Shown here in pieces: positions 9,630-19,061 of a stretch of DNA of 64,000 nucleotides. The stretch lies in NCBI GenBank assembly GCA_963717195.1, contig CAVQVR010000013.1, forward strand, positions 62,001-126,000, read 5' to 3'. The notes below the pieces were generated by a model. It was not told where the DNA came from. It did no database searches and saw nothing but the letters and a program-made list of their open reading frames with translations. Position numbers and translations under genes: made by a program. Position 1 is the stretch's first letter. Each line of letters opens with the position of its first letter. The stretch is from JACDAE01 sp963717195. GTDB taxonomy: Bacteria > Chloroflexota > Ktedonobacteria > Ktedonobacterales > Ktedonobacteraceae.

Positions 9630-11173
9630 ATGCAAGAAAACACTGTGCTTTTACAAATGGAGCATGTGACCAAGCGTTTTACTGGCTCCATGGCCCTCTC
9701 AGATGCCTCGATCCATGTTGGGCGTGGCGAGGTGCATGCGCTCATCGGCCAGAATGGGGCAGGGAAATCGACCCTCATCAAGGTTCTAACGGGTGTGTAT
9801 CATGCTGATGAAGGCTCTATTCTCTTTGATGGGCAACTGCGGTCGTTCCAATCGCCCCAGCAAGCGCAACGTGAGGGGATCAGCACAATTTATCAAGAGG
9901 TGAATCTGGTTCCCTATCGCAGTGTAGCTGAGAATATATTTTGGGGCGTGAACTCTTTCATTGGGGTATCCTCAACTGGCGCAAAATGCACGCCGAGGCC
10001 CATGCTCTGCTTGAACGCTTACATATATCAATCGATGTGACAAAAGCTCTCAATACCTATAATACTGCCACGCAGCAAATGGTGGCTATTGCACGTGCCA
10101 TTTCTTTCAAGAGCAAATTGGTGATTATGGATGAGCCAACCTCCTCGCTTAATGATGATGAAGTGGCGACCCTGTTTGACGTTATTCGCCAACTCAAAGC
10201 GGAGGGCGTTGCGACCATTTTTGTCAGCCACCGCCTTGATGAGTTGTACGCGATCTGTGACGGCATCACTATTTTGCGCGATGGCATGACGATCGATGAG
10301 CGACCTATTAATACAATCAGCAAGCTTGAGTTAGTGGCAAAGATGCTTGGCAAAGATTTAGGGGTTGTACAGAAGAGCGGTCAGACCAGCTTTGATGCCA
10401 GCCGTCATCATGTCGCGAAAGATGTGCTGGTTGAGGCGGAAGGTCTGCGTGAAGGCAGCAAGTTACGCAATGCAAGTATCAAGGTGCATGCCGGTGAGAT
10501 AGTGGGCCTGGCAGGATTACTTGGCTCTGGTCGCAGCGAAGTTGCGCGTGCTATTTTTGGTGCTGATGCCGTCGATGGTGGAAAGATTTCGATTGATGGC
10601 AAACAAGCGCATTTCCACGTACCCGAAGATGCCATTCGTGCGGGCATCGGTTTTTGTTCGGAAGATCGCAAGGTTGATGGAATTATTCCGGATCTTTCTG
10701 TGCGCGAAAACCTCACGCTGGCAGCTCTGCCGACGTTGACGCGTTCGGGGATTGTTGATCGCAAAAAGCAAGAGCAGATCGTTGATCGTTTCATTCAGCG
10801 CTTAGGTATTAAGACCGCTGGACCAGATCAAAAGATCCGCGAACTGTCGGGTGGCAATCAACAAAAGGTCTTACTGGCACGCTGGATGTGTTTGAATCCA
10901 CGTTTATTGTTGCTTGATGAGCCGACACGCGGCATTGATGTTGGTGCCAAAAGCGAGATTCAGAAGCTCATCGAGGAACTGGCTGAATCAGGCATGGGTG
11001 TATTGCTTATCTCCTCCGAACTCGAGGAGATCACCGAAGGAAGCGACCATGTAGTAGTATTGCGTGATGGCGCAACGGTAGCCGAACTTTCTCGTGCAGA
11101 TATAAGCCAGGATGCCATTCTAACCGCTATGGCGCATGGTGAGGCACATTCTGGCACAGGAGAAGCCTCATGA
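9630..11173 (+). pseudogene. sugar ABC transporter ATPase, YtfR-like, frameshifted
   Basis: Double-cassette sugar ATPase (RbsA/MglA/YtfR class) that would energise import through the two following permeases. The first frame (9630-about 9942) has Walker [10 protein letters not shown] and the start of cassette 1. The second frame (from about 9941 to 11173) continues with VAIARAISFKSKLVIMDEPTS and all of cassette 2, with signature LSGGNQQKVLLARW and LLLDEPTRGIDVGAKSEI. The break falls in the T run 9939-9942: adding one T restores ENIF-LGREL as in homologues, so a one-base deletion is the simplest explanation. Nothing else is missing. If real, the transporter is dead; if a sequencing error, it is a normal protein of about 514 residues. 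Confidence 0.88.
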
Positions 11174-11190
11174 TTTGACTAGAGCAGCGT

Positions 11191-12168
11191 TTGACTGCAT
11201 TCAAATTGCCACGTAATATGCGCAACATTGGACAGGATTACGGGGCGTTGATTGCGCTCGTAGCGCTTATCATCTTCAATCTTCTCTTCACCAATCAGTT
11301 TAGCTCGGTGATTGCGATAACGAATCTGCTGGTGCACGTGACGCCGACGCTGATCCTTGGTGTTGGTATGACCCTCGTGATCGCAACTGGCGGTATAGAC
11401 ATCTCTGTTGGCTCAGTCATGGGCTTGACTGGAATACTTACCTACCTGATTTTTAGCGGAAAATTGTTTGGTATCCATAATATTGTGCTTGGTACCATCG
11501 TTGCCATACCGATTGCGCTCGCGGTTGCCATGCTGATCGGTGCATTCAATGGCCTGCTGGTCACCCGTTTCAAGGTGCAACCCATTGTTGCTACGCTGAT
11601 CACCCTTATTACGATACGGGGCGTTGCAGAGGTGACGGTCAATGGGTTCCAATTTGCATTTTTAAGTGCGCCTATTGTAAGCTGGCTGAGTGGCAATCTG
11701 TTCGGGTTTCTCCCCAGACAGGTCGTCCTTATGGCGGTCATCGTCGCTATTTTTGCATGGCTGATGCGCGCCACATCCTTTAGCCGCTATCTGCTTGCGG
11801 CTGGTGGAAATCAATCGGCGGCTCGACTGGCTGGTGTGCCTGTGAATCGCATCTTAATCACGGTCTATGCACTGTGTGGCTTGCTGGCGGGTGTTGCGGG
11901 TCTGGCATTTATCGCCTTCGACTCTGCGTCAAATCCAGTGACCGATGGTATGGGCAAGGAACTTGATGCGATTGCGGCGGTTGCAGTTGGTGGCACTCCA
12001 TTGACTGGTGGACGTGCAACTATTCTCGGCACAGCGATTGGTGCCATTTTCATTCAGCTTATCCGTCAGACACTGGTCGCACTCAATGTGCCAGATGATA
12101 TTGCCAGTGTCATTATCGGTGTGCTTATCGTACTGGCGGTTTTCCTCCAGCGTCAGCGCAAAGCATAA
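11191..12168 (+). CDS. sugar ABC transporter permease, YtfT-like
   Basis: Inner-membrane permease of 325 residues with the BPD_transp_2 pattern of ribose/galactofuranose transporters: about eight to ten hydrophobic segments, TLILGVGMTLVIATGGIDIS near residue 55-75, and AIAAVAVGGTPLTGGRAT near the C-terminus. The start is uncertain. TTG at 11191 gives the full N-terminus; the first in-frame ATG is 11218 and has no better ribosome site. It lies 17 bases after the ATPase gene and would pair with the next permease as a heterodimer, as YtfT does with YjfF. Confidence 0.87.
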   Translation: MTAFKLPRNMRNIGQDYGALIALVALIIFNLLFTNQFSSVIAITNLLVHVTPTLILGVGMTLVIATGGIDISVGSVMGLTGILTYLIFSGKLFGIHNIVLGTIVAIPIALAVAMLIGAFNGLLVTRFKVQPIVATLITLITIRGVAEVTVNGFQFAFLSAPIVSWLSGNLFGFLPRQVVLMAVIVAIFAWLMRATSFSRYLLAAGGNQSAARLAGVPVNRILITVYALCGLLAGVAGLAFIAFDSASNPVTDGMGKELDAIAAVAVGGTPLTGGRATILGTAIGAIFIQLIRQTLVALNVPDDIASVIIGVLIVLAVFLQRQRKA

Positions 12169-12229
12169 TGAATGAGGAGAACTGTGTGCCGCAGTGCAAA
12201 CAGGCACAGTTTATGAGTATGGAGGCATT

Positions 12230-13312
12230 ATGTCAACAGTTTCACCCCAGCCAGAGACCAGCGCTCCGGCTGAGTCGACGGGGTCGGCGACACGTGTGGG
12301 GCAGATCAGGGCCCGCCTGCCCTGGCTCGGTGATATTGCGCGGCAGCAAGGTGCGCTGATTGCTCTCATCATCGTCGTCGTTTTCAGTTTTATACGCTAT
12401 GATAACTTTGATGCGATTACTATCGACAGTGTTCTAAGTTTCAATGCGCAATTTGGCCTTATTGCACTGGGTATGACGTTTGTGATCATGACTGGTGGTA
12501 TCGATCTTTCAGTTGGCGGTATTGCGGCACTTGCCAGTGTTGTCGCTGCGCTTACCAGTTCGCATGGTTTCTTCTATTCGCTCATTGCAGCCATTATTGC
12601 AGGCACACTGGTGGGCATGGTGAATGGGTTTATTGTTGCCTGGATGCGTGTGCCACCATTTATCACCACACTTGCAACACTCTATATTGTACGTGGTATT
12701 GCCTTAAGGCTTATCAATGACGCGGCTAGCATCAATCTCGATCAAAAGAGTGATTTCAATACGGTCGCGGGAACAACTATCGGGAATTTTAATCCAGCAT
12801 TGCCTTTTACCATCCCACTCTTGCTGGTTGCATTTCTTATAGGCATACTTGTTCTGCGTTATACACGCTTTGGCCGTAATGTACTGGCTGTTGGCGGCAA
12901 TCCTGAGGCGGCACAACTGATGGGCCTTCCTGTCAAAAGGACGCTCTTCCTGGTCTATACGCTCAGTGGTGCGCTGACTGGTCTTGTTGGTGTGCTCTTA
13001 GCCATTAACCTGAATGGTGGTTCAGCAACCGAGGGCGCTGGTTGGGAGTTGATTGCCATCGCGGCAGTCGTCGTGGGTGGCACACTGCTGTCGGGCGGTG
13101 TTGGCTCGGTGTTTGGTACCTTTGTTGGAGTACTGTTGTTAGGGATGATCGTTGAGATGCTCCAGCTTGAGAATAATTATACAATCGACCATGGTGGAGC
13201 TGGACTCAATCTCAATTCATTCTGGCAAAATGTTATCCGCGGCGTGTTCTTGCTTGTTGTGGTCCTCTTGCAAAGTCGCCTTCAGCGACAACGCGCCAGA
13301 AAAAGCACCTAG
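12230..13312 (+). CDS. sugar ABC transporter permease, YjfF-like
   Basis: Second permease of the sugar transporter, 360 residues. ATG 12230 is chosen because GGAGGC lies a few bases upstream; the open frame extends to 12194 without support. It has a cytoplasmic Ser/Thr/Arg-rich N-terminus, then the family segments GLIALGMTFVIMTGGIDLS and AIAAVVVGGTLLSGGVGS, and ends in a basic tail (QSRLQRQRARKS). Duplication of the permease subunit is typical for YtfQRT-YjfF and AraUVWZ systems and differs from homodimeric ribose systems. It is the last gene of the operon; a hairpin follows at 13327. Confidence 0.87.
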   Translation: MSTVSPQPETSAPAESTGSATRVGQIRARLPWLGDIARQQGALIALIIVVVFSFIRYDNFDAITIDSVLSFNAQFGLIALGMTFVIMTGGIDLSVGGIAALASVVAALTSSHGFFYSLIAAIIAGTLVGMVNGFIVAWMRVPPFITTLATLYIVRGIALRLINDAASINLDQKSDFNTVAGTTIGNFNPALPFTIPLLLVAFLIGILVLRYTRFGRNVLAVGGNPEAAQLMGLPVKRTLFLVYTLSGALTGLVGVLLAINLNGGSATEGAGWELIAIAAVVVGGTLLSGGVGSVFGTFVGVLLLGMIVEMLQLENNYTIDHGGAGLNLNSFWQNVIRGVFLLVVVLLQSRLQRQRARKST

Positions 13313-13326
13313 CATGAAGCTCATGG

Positions 13327-13362
13327 GCCGATGAATGAAGCTTGTGAGCTTAGTTTATCGGC
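13327..13362 (+). terminator. hairpin after the sugar ABC operon
   Basis: Nested inverted repeat: gccgat (13327-13332) pairs with atcggc (13357-13362), and aagct (13338-13342) pairs with agctt (13347-13351) around a four-base loop. There is no clear T tract, so termination is only probable. The right side runs into ggcttgtaaacgatgcccc (13360-13378), a member of the dispersed repeat family described at 53993. Confidence 0.4.
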
Positions 13363-13622
13363 TTGTAAACGATGCCCCGACACTTAAGGATGAAGGAACA
13401 TCGGAACTTGTCTTAGAACTCTTACATAGTCGCTTGCCGTTCGTAGCTACCTGATCCAGGTAGCTATGGGCAGGGGCGCAAATGTCAGAGCCATCCCTAC
13501 ACAAATTGTAGCTCAGATATATTCGTGCGAAGTTATGATGTTTTTCTCTGTCTGTATTCCACAATGATGTGGAAACTCTATATGCATAATTTATGCGATG
13601 TCAAAGAAGAAAGGTGAACTTT
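13363..13622 (+). other. leader of the GH51 gene with a perfect hairpin
   Basis: No gene is seen. A perfect inverted repeat tagctacctg / caggtagcta lies at 13444-13466 with a three-base loop; it could be an operator or a structured leader. At 13589-13604 atttatgcgatgtcaa carries one half of the LacI-type operator seen at 7834 and 18994 (atttatgcg), which may place the GH51 gene in the same regulon. I found no convincing -35/-10 pair. A ribosome site (aaaggtg) precedes the ATG at 13623. Confidence 0.45.
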
Positions 13623-16600
13623 ATGAAGAGACCTATTAATCGTCGTCGATTCCTGCAACTTTCCGCCAGTATGACCGTCGCCGCTACTGTTGGGAGCACG
13701 TCCGCTCTTACGTCTGTCATATCTTCGACAGCCTTTGCCGCGACGGGATTAGTCGGCTACTGGAAATTTGATGAGGGGACTGGCTCTACGGCTACAGACT
13801 CATCAGGATCTGGCTATACTGGAACGTTACAGAGTGGTGCCTCGTGGACGAGCGGGCAGATTGGTTCTCATGCCCTCACTGTTACTGGAGCAAGCAATAG
13901 TTATGTGGATATCCCGACAACAGTGGTCAACACGGCGGCCAGCTTCTCGGTTGCAGCCTGGGTCAAGGTCAGTGCCGTCAGCACTGCCTTCCAGACTTTT
14001 GTGAGCGTGGATGGGAGCCAGGTGAGTGCCTTCTTTTTACAGTTGCGGGGAGATACAGGGCTGTTTACTTTTACACGCCTGGGAAGCGATTCAACGTCGG
14101 CAGTGGCTACGCTCGCTTCAGCCTCTATCCCGCCGATGCCAGGTACCTGGTATCATCTGGTCGGAGTCTACGATGCGAGTGCGCAGACGATTTCGCTCTA
14201 TGTGAATGGAAGTTTGCAGGAGACGGTGCCCTATACCGGTGGCTGGCAGGGAAGTGGTCATACTGGTATCGGACGAGGCTGGTACAATGGTGGTCCGGTC
14301 GATTTTGTGAATGGTCAGATCGATGATGTGCATCTCTATAATATTGCCCTGGCCCCCAAAAGCGTAGCCGACCTGGCTGCTGCTGGTTACTGGACGTTTG
14401 ATGAAGGAAAAGGTTCTACGGCTGCCGACAGCACGGGCAACAGTAATACCGCGACCCTCCAGAGTGGAGCCTTGTGGGCAACGGGCAAAGGTGGTGGCTC
14501 GGCCCTCAACCTCACTGGCGCGGGAAATAGCTTTGCCGAAATTGCGGCCACGGGAGTCAATACAGCGGCCAGTTTCTCCGTCTCCTGCTGGGTCAAGCTC
14601 AATAGCGTGAATGGATATCAAACCTTTGTGAGCCTGGATGGAAGCCAGGTAAGCGCGTTCTTCTTACAATTGCGCGGCGATACGGGCAAATTTGCTTTTA
14701 GCCGCCTGGGAAGCGATTCCACTCTGGCGGCTGCCTCGGTTGCTTCTGCCACAGAGTGTGCCTACGGTGGGTATCTGGTATCACCTGGTGGGAGTCTATG
14801 ATGCGAGTACGCAGACCATCTCGCTCTCTGTCGATGGGGTTTTGCAGCAGACCACCACCTATACTGGGGCCTGGCAAGGCAGCGGGCATACCGCTATTGG
14901 GCGTGGGAAGTATGGTGGCAATGGTGATTTTGTCGATGGTCTCATTGATGAGGTCCATCTCTATACGGTCGCGCTGGATTATACCACTATTAATACCTTG
15001 ATTAGTTCTGCGCCTGCTTCCTATCCAGCCCTGACGGTGCAGGTTGATGCAACGGGACCAGCTATCAGTCCGTTCCTCTATGGGCTGATGTTTGAGGATA
15101 TTAGCCACTCCGGCGATGGTGGTCTGTACGCCGAACTGATTCGCAATCGTACTTTCCAGGATAATCCTACTGCCCCTGACTTCTGGTCGGTGGTGAGCGA
15201 TACAGGGGCAGCGGGCAGTATCTCGCTTGATGCGAGCAATCCGGCGAACACGGTGGCGCTGACGACCAGTCTGAAATTACAGGTTACGCAGGTGGGTGCG
15301 GGTCAGCGGGTTGGCGTTGCCAATACGGGCTTCTGGGGCATTCCGGCGTATGCTGGTATGAAGTATCATGTCGTTTTCTATGCGAAAGCCAGTGCGGATT
15401 TTAGCGGCCCACTCACGGTTACGCTCGAAAGCAATGATGGAAGGAGCGTTTATGGGGAGGCGGTGGTCAGTGCGATCAGGACGAAGTGGCAGAAGTACAC
15501 GGTCACCTTCACAACAGCAGCAGGGATCACCCCATCATCGACCAATCGCTTTGTGATCAGCGCCAACAGTACTGGAACGATCTGGTTCGGCCTGGTTTCG
15601 TTGTTTCCTTCAACCTGGAATGGGCATACAAACGGCCTGCGTCACGACATCATGCACCTTTTGGAAAAGACGAATGCAACCTTCCTGCGTTTCCCCGGAG
15701 GCAATTATCTTGAAGGGAATACGACCGCCGACTATTTCCCATGGAAGAAGACCATTGGCGACATTTCGCAGCGACCGGGCCATCAGGATCCCTGGGGGTA
15801 TCGTTCCAGTGATGGGCTGGGCTTGTTGGAATACCTGATCTGGTGTGAAGATCTGAATCTCTCACCATTGCTCGCGGTCTATGCGGGGTATGCCCTCAAT
15901 GGGACGCATATTCCTGTGGGGACCCCGGCCTTCAACCAGATTATCCAGGATGCTGTGGATGAGATTGAGTATGCCACCGGGGATATCACCACGACCTGGG
16001 GGGCGGTACGAGCGGCAAATGGGCATCCGGCTCCTTTCACTATTGAGTATGTCGAGATTGGCAATGAAGACTTTTTCGATGGGTCTGGGAGTTACGATGC
16101 CCGCTTTGCCGCAATCGCTGATGCGATCAAAGCGACCTATCCGAGCATCAAACTCATTGCCACGGCAGGGGTCACGAGCCGGGTACCGGATGTGTATGAT
16201 CAGCACTTCTATCCCTCACCGGCACAGATGCTCAACAATGCGGCGCTCTATAATACCTACAGCCGGAGTGCCCCTAAGGTCTTCGTTGGTGAGTATGCAT
16301 CTCAGGAAGGCCGTCCGACGCCGGACCTGAAGGCGGCGCTGGGTGATGCCGCGTTCTTGACCGGGTTGGAGCGGAACTCAGATGTGGTTATTCTGTCATC
16401 GTATGCACCGCTCCTGGCGAATGTGAATGCGCTCAGTTGGAATACGAACCTCATCGGGTTTGATGCCCTCACGAGCTACGGGTCGCCTTCATACTATGTG
16501 ATGGGGATGTTCAGCCAATATCATGGGGATGTTGTGGTGCCGACCCAACTCTCAGGGAGTGGTGGATTGTATTTCGTAGCGAGCAAAGACACGAGGAACG

Positions 16601-16854
16601 GAACGGTCTCAATCAAGGTGGTAAATCCGGGCAGTTCCGCAAAAACGGTGCGCATTGTGTTGAATAGTGGAAAAAGCGTAGGTGCAACAGGAACAGCGGT
16701 CGTTCTCTCTTCGGCCAGCCCTACGGATACGAACACCTTGAGCAATCCCACGCAGATCGTGCCTGTAACTCACCATTTGAAGGCTCTAGGTTCCTCGTTC
16801 AACTATAGCTTCGCGCCATATTCCATTACGGCGCTTACATTGACCGTTTCGTAG
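13623..16854 (+). pseudogene. secreted LamG-LamG-GH51 alpha-L-arabinofuranosidase, frameshifted
   Basis: Exported enzyme that would release arabinofuranose from arabinan or arabinoxylan. The N-terminus is a Tat signal (NRRRFLQL, cleavage after AFA). Two LamG/concanavalin-like domains follow, both beginning GYWxFDEGxGSTAxDS and sharing AASFSV, DGSQVSAFFLQLRGDTG and GSDST, so they are an internal duplication. The GH51 domain starts at ISPFLYGLMFEDISHSGDGG, with the acid/base Glu in EIGNED (codon 16066-16068) and the nucleophile Glu in VGEYAS (codon 16291-16293). The frame changes inside the second LamG at about 14750-14756; dropping one base joins ...ASAT to SVPTVGIWYHLVGVY, which copies the first LamG. 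This is not in a homopolymer. If read through, the protein has about 1076 residues. As written only the two LamG modules are exported. Confidence 0.88.
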
Positions 16855-16892
16855 GAATTTCCTTGTATTGCGATCTTCGTAAGTAAAAACTT

Positions 16893-16960
16893 TGCTGTAT
16901 CGCTTACGGTTCGTAGTTGCACGCTTGATCGTGCAACTACGAACCGTAAGCGATACAGCA
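16893..16960. repeat. 31-bp perfect inverted repeat between convergent arabinofuranosidase genes
   Basis: Arms 16893-16923 and 16930-16960 are perfectly complementary over 31 bases, with the six-base loop cttgat. It lies between the 3' ends of the GH51 and GH54 genes and could be a bidirectional terminator. Leftward transcripts would meet AAAGTTTTT just after the hairpin; the rightward side has no T run. The stem is far longer than usual for a terminator, so a mobile or structural element is an alternative. The rest of 16855-17116 holds no gene. Confidence 0.75.
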
Positions 16961-17116
16961 TTATCGCAGCAAAATTCAGTACAATCTGGGCTTATCACTT
17001 ACCATCTAACCACTACCAGACCGTGCTGTCAGAATGGCTCAGGAAAAGGCGTGTGATCTCTTCATCATAGGCGTCGAGATCGCGTAGGTCCATCTCCTGG
17101 TATGTCCTATGCAGCA

Positions 17117-18628
17117 CTAGGGTGCGATGCTCCATTCCTGGCAGGTATTGTTGAGCCACTGCCACAGGTCGGCTCGGTTTCCGTTGGCCGTCCCACAATC
17201 CACATCATCAAGCACCATTCCACTGTTTTCGACGACGATCTCATAGTGGCCGCCGCCGGTTGGGATGACGGCCCACTTTTGGCAGTCATTGCCGAGTGAG
17301 GACCACAGGTCTACGGCCGTGCCGTCTGCCAATTTGCAGTTCACGGCGTCGAGGACTTTCCCGCTGTGGACATTGGTGATGGTGTATTTGCCGCTGCCGG
17401 CACTGGCGAACTTCCATTGCTGGCAGGTGTTGCCGAGCGACGCCCAAAGATCGACCACGGTTCCGTTGCCGGTCCCGCAGTTCACGGCGTCGAGGACTTT
17501 CCCGCTATGGACATTGGTCAGCCGATATGGGGTGCCGGTAACCGGGAAGCTGCTGCTGCTGCTATACCCAACTGAGACGATGTTGGCCTGGACAGCATTA
17601 TCAGCTGCATTCGTCGGGTAGCCAGCTGTCATGACCCCTTCGAAGAAGGATCCGACGGATCCATCGCTGTTGTCGCCTCCGGTTCCCAGGACGATGGCCC
17701 CCTCCTGGTGCATGGGCGAATATCCGCCCCGGTTGGGCTCCGCTCCACTATACCAGGTGGTCAGGCCGCCTGATTGCGCGTTACCCCCCTTGATGGCATA
17801 GGTGTTCTGTCCATTGTTCTTGACGAGAGCCGTGACGAACTGGCTGGAGTTGCCTTTGTTATTCGTATTGGACCCATTTCCCCCGGCAAAGAGCCCGTTT
17901 TCAAGATCTGCCTGCACCCAGGGACCCGATCCTGAACACGGAGAGAACCAGCACTCGGTGCCGAAGTTGATCGCGTCCATGTGGCCGTTGCCGTTGTCCC
18001 TGCTATTCGTCTCGGCGTTGCCGTAGTCGAAGCAGCACCGATTATTGACATGGGTGCCGCTTGTCACCATGTACTCTCCCTCCGGTGCGCCATTCCTGGC
18101 GACGCCCGATGTGGAGTTGTCCCGGTAGCCGACGCCGGCTGACACGTAGAGCCCGTAGACCTTATGACCGCCAACCGTGAGCGGCAACGCGGCGGCGTTC
18201 GCGCCGTAATCCTGTGCACCGTTCCCACCTGGTCCCTCGATGGTGAGATTGTTGCCCCTCCCAGACTGATCATAGATCACCGTGATCGTGCATGACGTGC
18301 CTGAGCAGAAGGTATCTTGCGCGGCGGCGTTGGCGTAGCCTCCCGCAGTCAGGGTTCCGATGGTGGTGGTCGCGGAATCTGACCAACGCTTGACCTGGTA
18401 AAGCCTCCCGTTGTATGCGGAGAAAAGGGCTCGCACTGTGCTATGTGCGGCGACACACGGTGTGCCGGCGGCAGCATAAATATCACAGGGCAGCGACCCG
18501 GTTGCCAGGGCTTGCGTGCCAGAAACGCCAAACACGCCAGCAATGATACCCACAACAGCAATGAGTGCCAGCACGGTTCTCCAACTGCGAGAGCGCAGAC
18601 CGTGATCGTATGAGGTAGATCGTTTCAC
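17117..18628 (-). CDS. secreted GH54 alpha-L-arabinofuranosidase with ricin-type CBM13
   Basis: Exo-acting arabinofuranosidase of 503 residues. A Sec-type signal peptide with a charged start (RSRSWRT) and one hydrophobic stretch is followed at about residue 45 by the GH54 fold: LPCDIYAAAGTPCVAAHSTV, YDQSGRGNNL, CCFDYGNAETNSRDNGNGHM. By comparison with Aspergillus AbfB, the nucleophile is Glu in ADLENGLF and the acid/base is Asp in GTGGDNSDG. The usual arabinose-binding CBM42 is absent; instead the C-terminal 135 residues contain three ricin-B repeats (two copies of NVHSGKVLDAVNC, then NSGMVLDDVDC; QQW/QKW/QEW ends), a CBM13 trefoil. It faces the GH51 gene across a long hairpin and has a promoter with a LacI-type operator about 240 bases upstream. 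Confidence 0.92.
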   Translation of the reverse strand: MKRSTSYDHGLRSRSWRTVLALIAVVGIIAGVFGVSGTQALATGSLPCDIYAAAGTPCVAAHSTVRALFSAYNGRLYQVKRWSDSATTTIGTLTAGGYANAAAQDTFCSGTSCTITVIYDQSGRGNNLTIEGPGGNGAQDYGANAAALPLTVGGHKVYGLYVSAGVGYRDNSTSGVARNGAPEGEYMVTSGTHVNNRCCFDYGNAETNSRDNGNGHMDAINFGTECWFSPCSGSGPWVQADLENGLFAGGNGSNTNNKGNSSQFVTALVKNNGQNTYAIKGGNAQSGGLTTWYSGAEPNRGGYSPMHQEGAIVLGTGGDNSDGSVGSFFEGVMTAGYPTNAADNAVQANIVSVGYSSSSSFPVTGTPYRLTNVHSGKVLDAVNCGTGNGTVVDLWASLGNTCQQWKFASAGSGKYTITNVHSGKVLDAVNCKLADGTAVDLWSSLGNDCQKWAVIPTGGGHYEIVVENSGMVLDDVDCGTANGNRADLWQWLNNTCQEWSIAP

Positions 18629-18853
18629 GTCCTTGTGTCCTTTCCAATATCTAGAAACTGTACATCTCTATCACAATAAGCAGATTAGATATTGTCACGT
18701 TGTCCGGGTGCTGCATGTGAAGATGCACATCGAAAATAGTGAAGGTTCCTGGTACGATGCGGGGAAGTGACAAATACGTCAGAAGAAAAGCCTCACCTCC
18801 TTTGGTAAGTACCTGTTGCAGCTTCATACAGAGAAGCTGATCATTAGTTATGT

Positions 18854-18902
18854 ATTTAAGCGCTTAAAAGGAAGTATAATAAATAGACCTGTCGTTTGTC
18901 AA
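18854..18902 (-). promoter_or_regulatory. promoter and LacI-type operator of the GH54 gene
   Basis: On the minus strand TTGACA (18897-18902) and TATACT (18873-18878) are separated by 18 bases. Directly downstream is atttaagcgcttaaaa (18854-18869), whose core tttaagcgcttaaa is a perfect 14-base palindrome centred on CG. The layout copies the regulator and transporter promoters. The leader from here to the ATG is about 240 bases and holds no gene. Confidence 0.75.
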
Positions 18903-18993
18903 GGGTTTTGGAAAGATATCAAAAGTAATCGGAAAAGGATCGAAATTTGCGTGGAAATTGACACAGCAGAGGTTGTATCGTGTAGTTTAGAAG

Positions 18994-19009
18994 ATTTATG
19001 CGTTTAAAT
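18994..19009. promoter_or_regulatory. second LacI-type operator, identical to the one at the regulator gene
   Basis: atttatgcgtttaaat is the exact reverse complement of the 16-mer at 7834-7849. It lies about 125 bases upstream of the operator at 18854, a distance that would allow repression by DNA looping. No rightward gene starts here. The 19010-19061 stretch leads into the 3' end of the copper ATPase. Confidence 0.65.
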
Positions 19010-19061
19010 GAGAGAAGGTGAATAGTATGTGCTCTGCTCTCTCGAAAGCCGTGGTCTCTCC

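Noticed and set aside
6696..17017. 22-base similarity between 6696-6717 and 16996-17017
   Set aside because: Nineteen of 22 bases match, but there is no palindrome or shared context; chance or a very old duplication cannot be separated.
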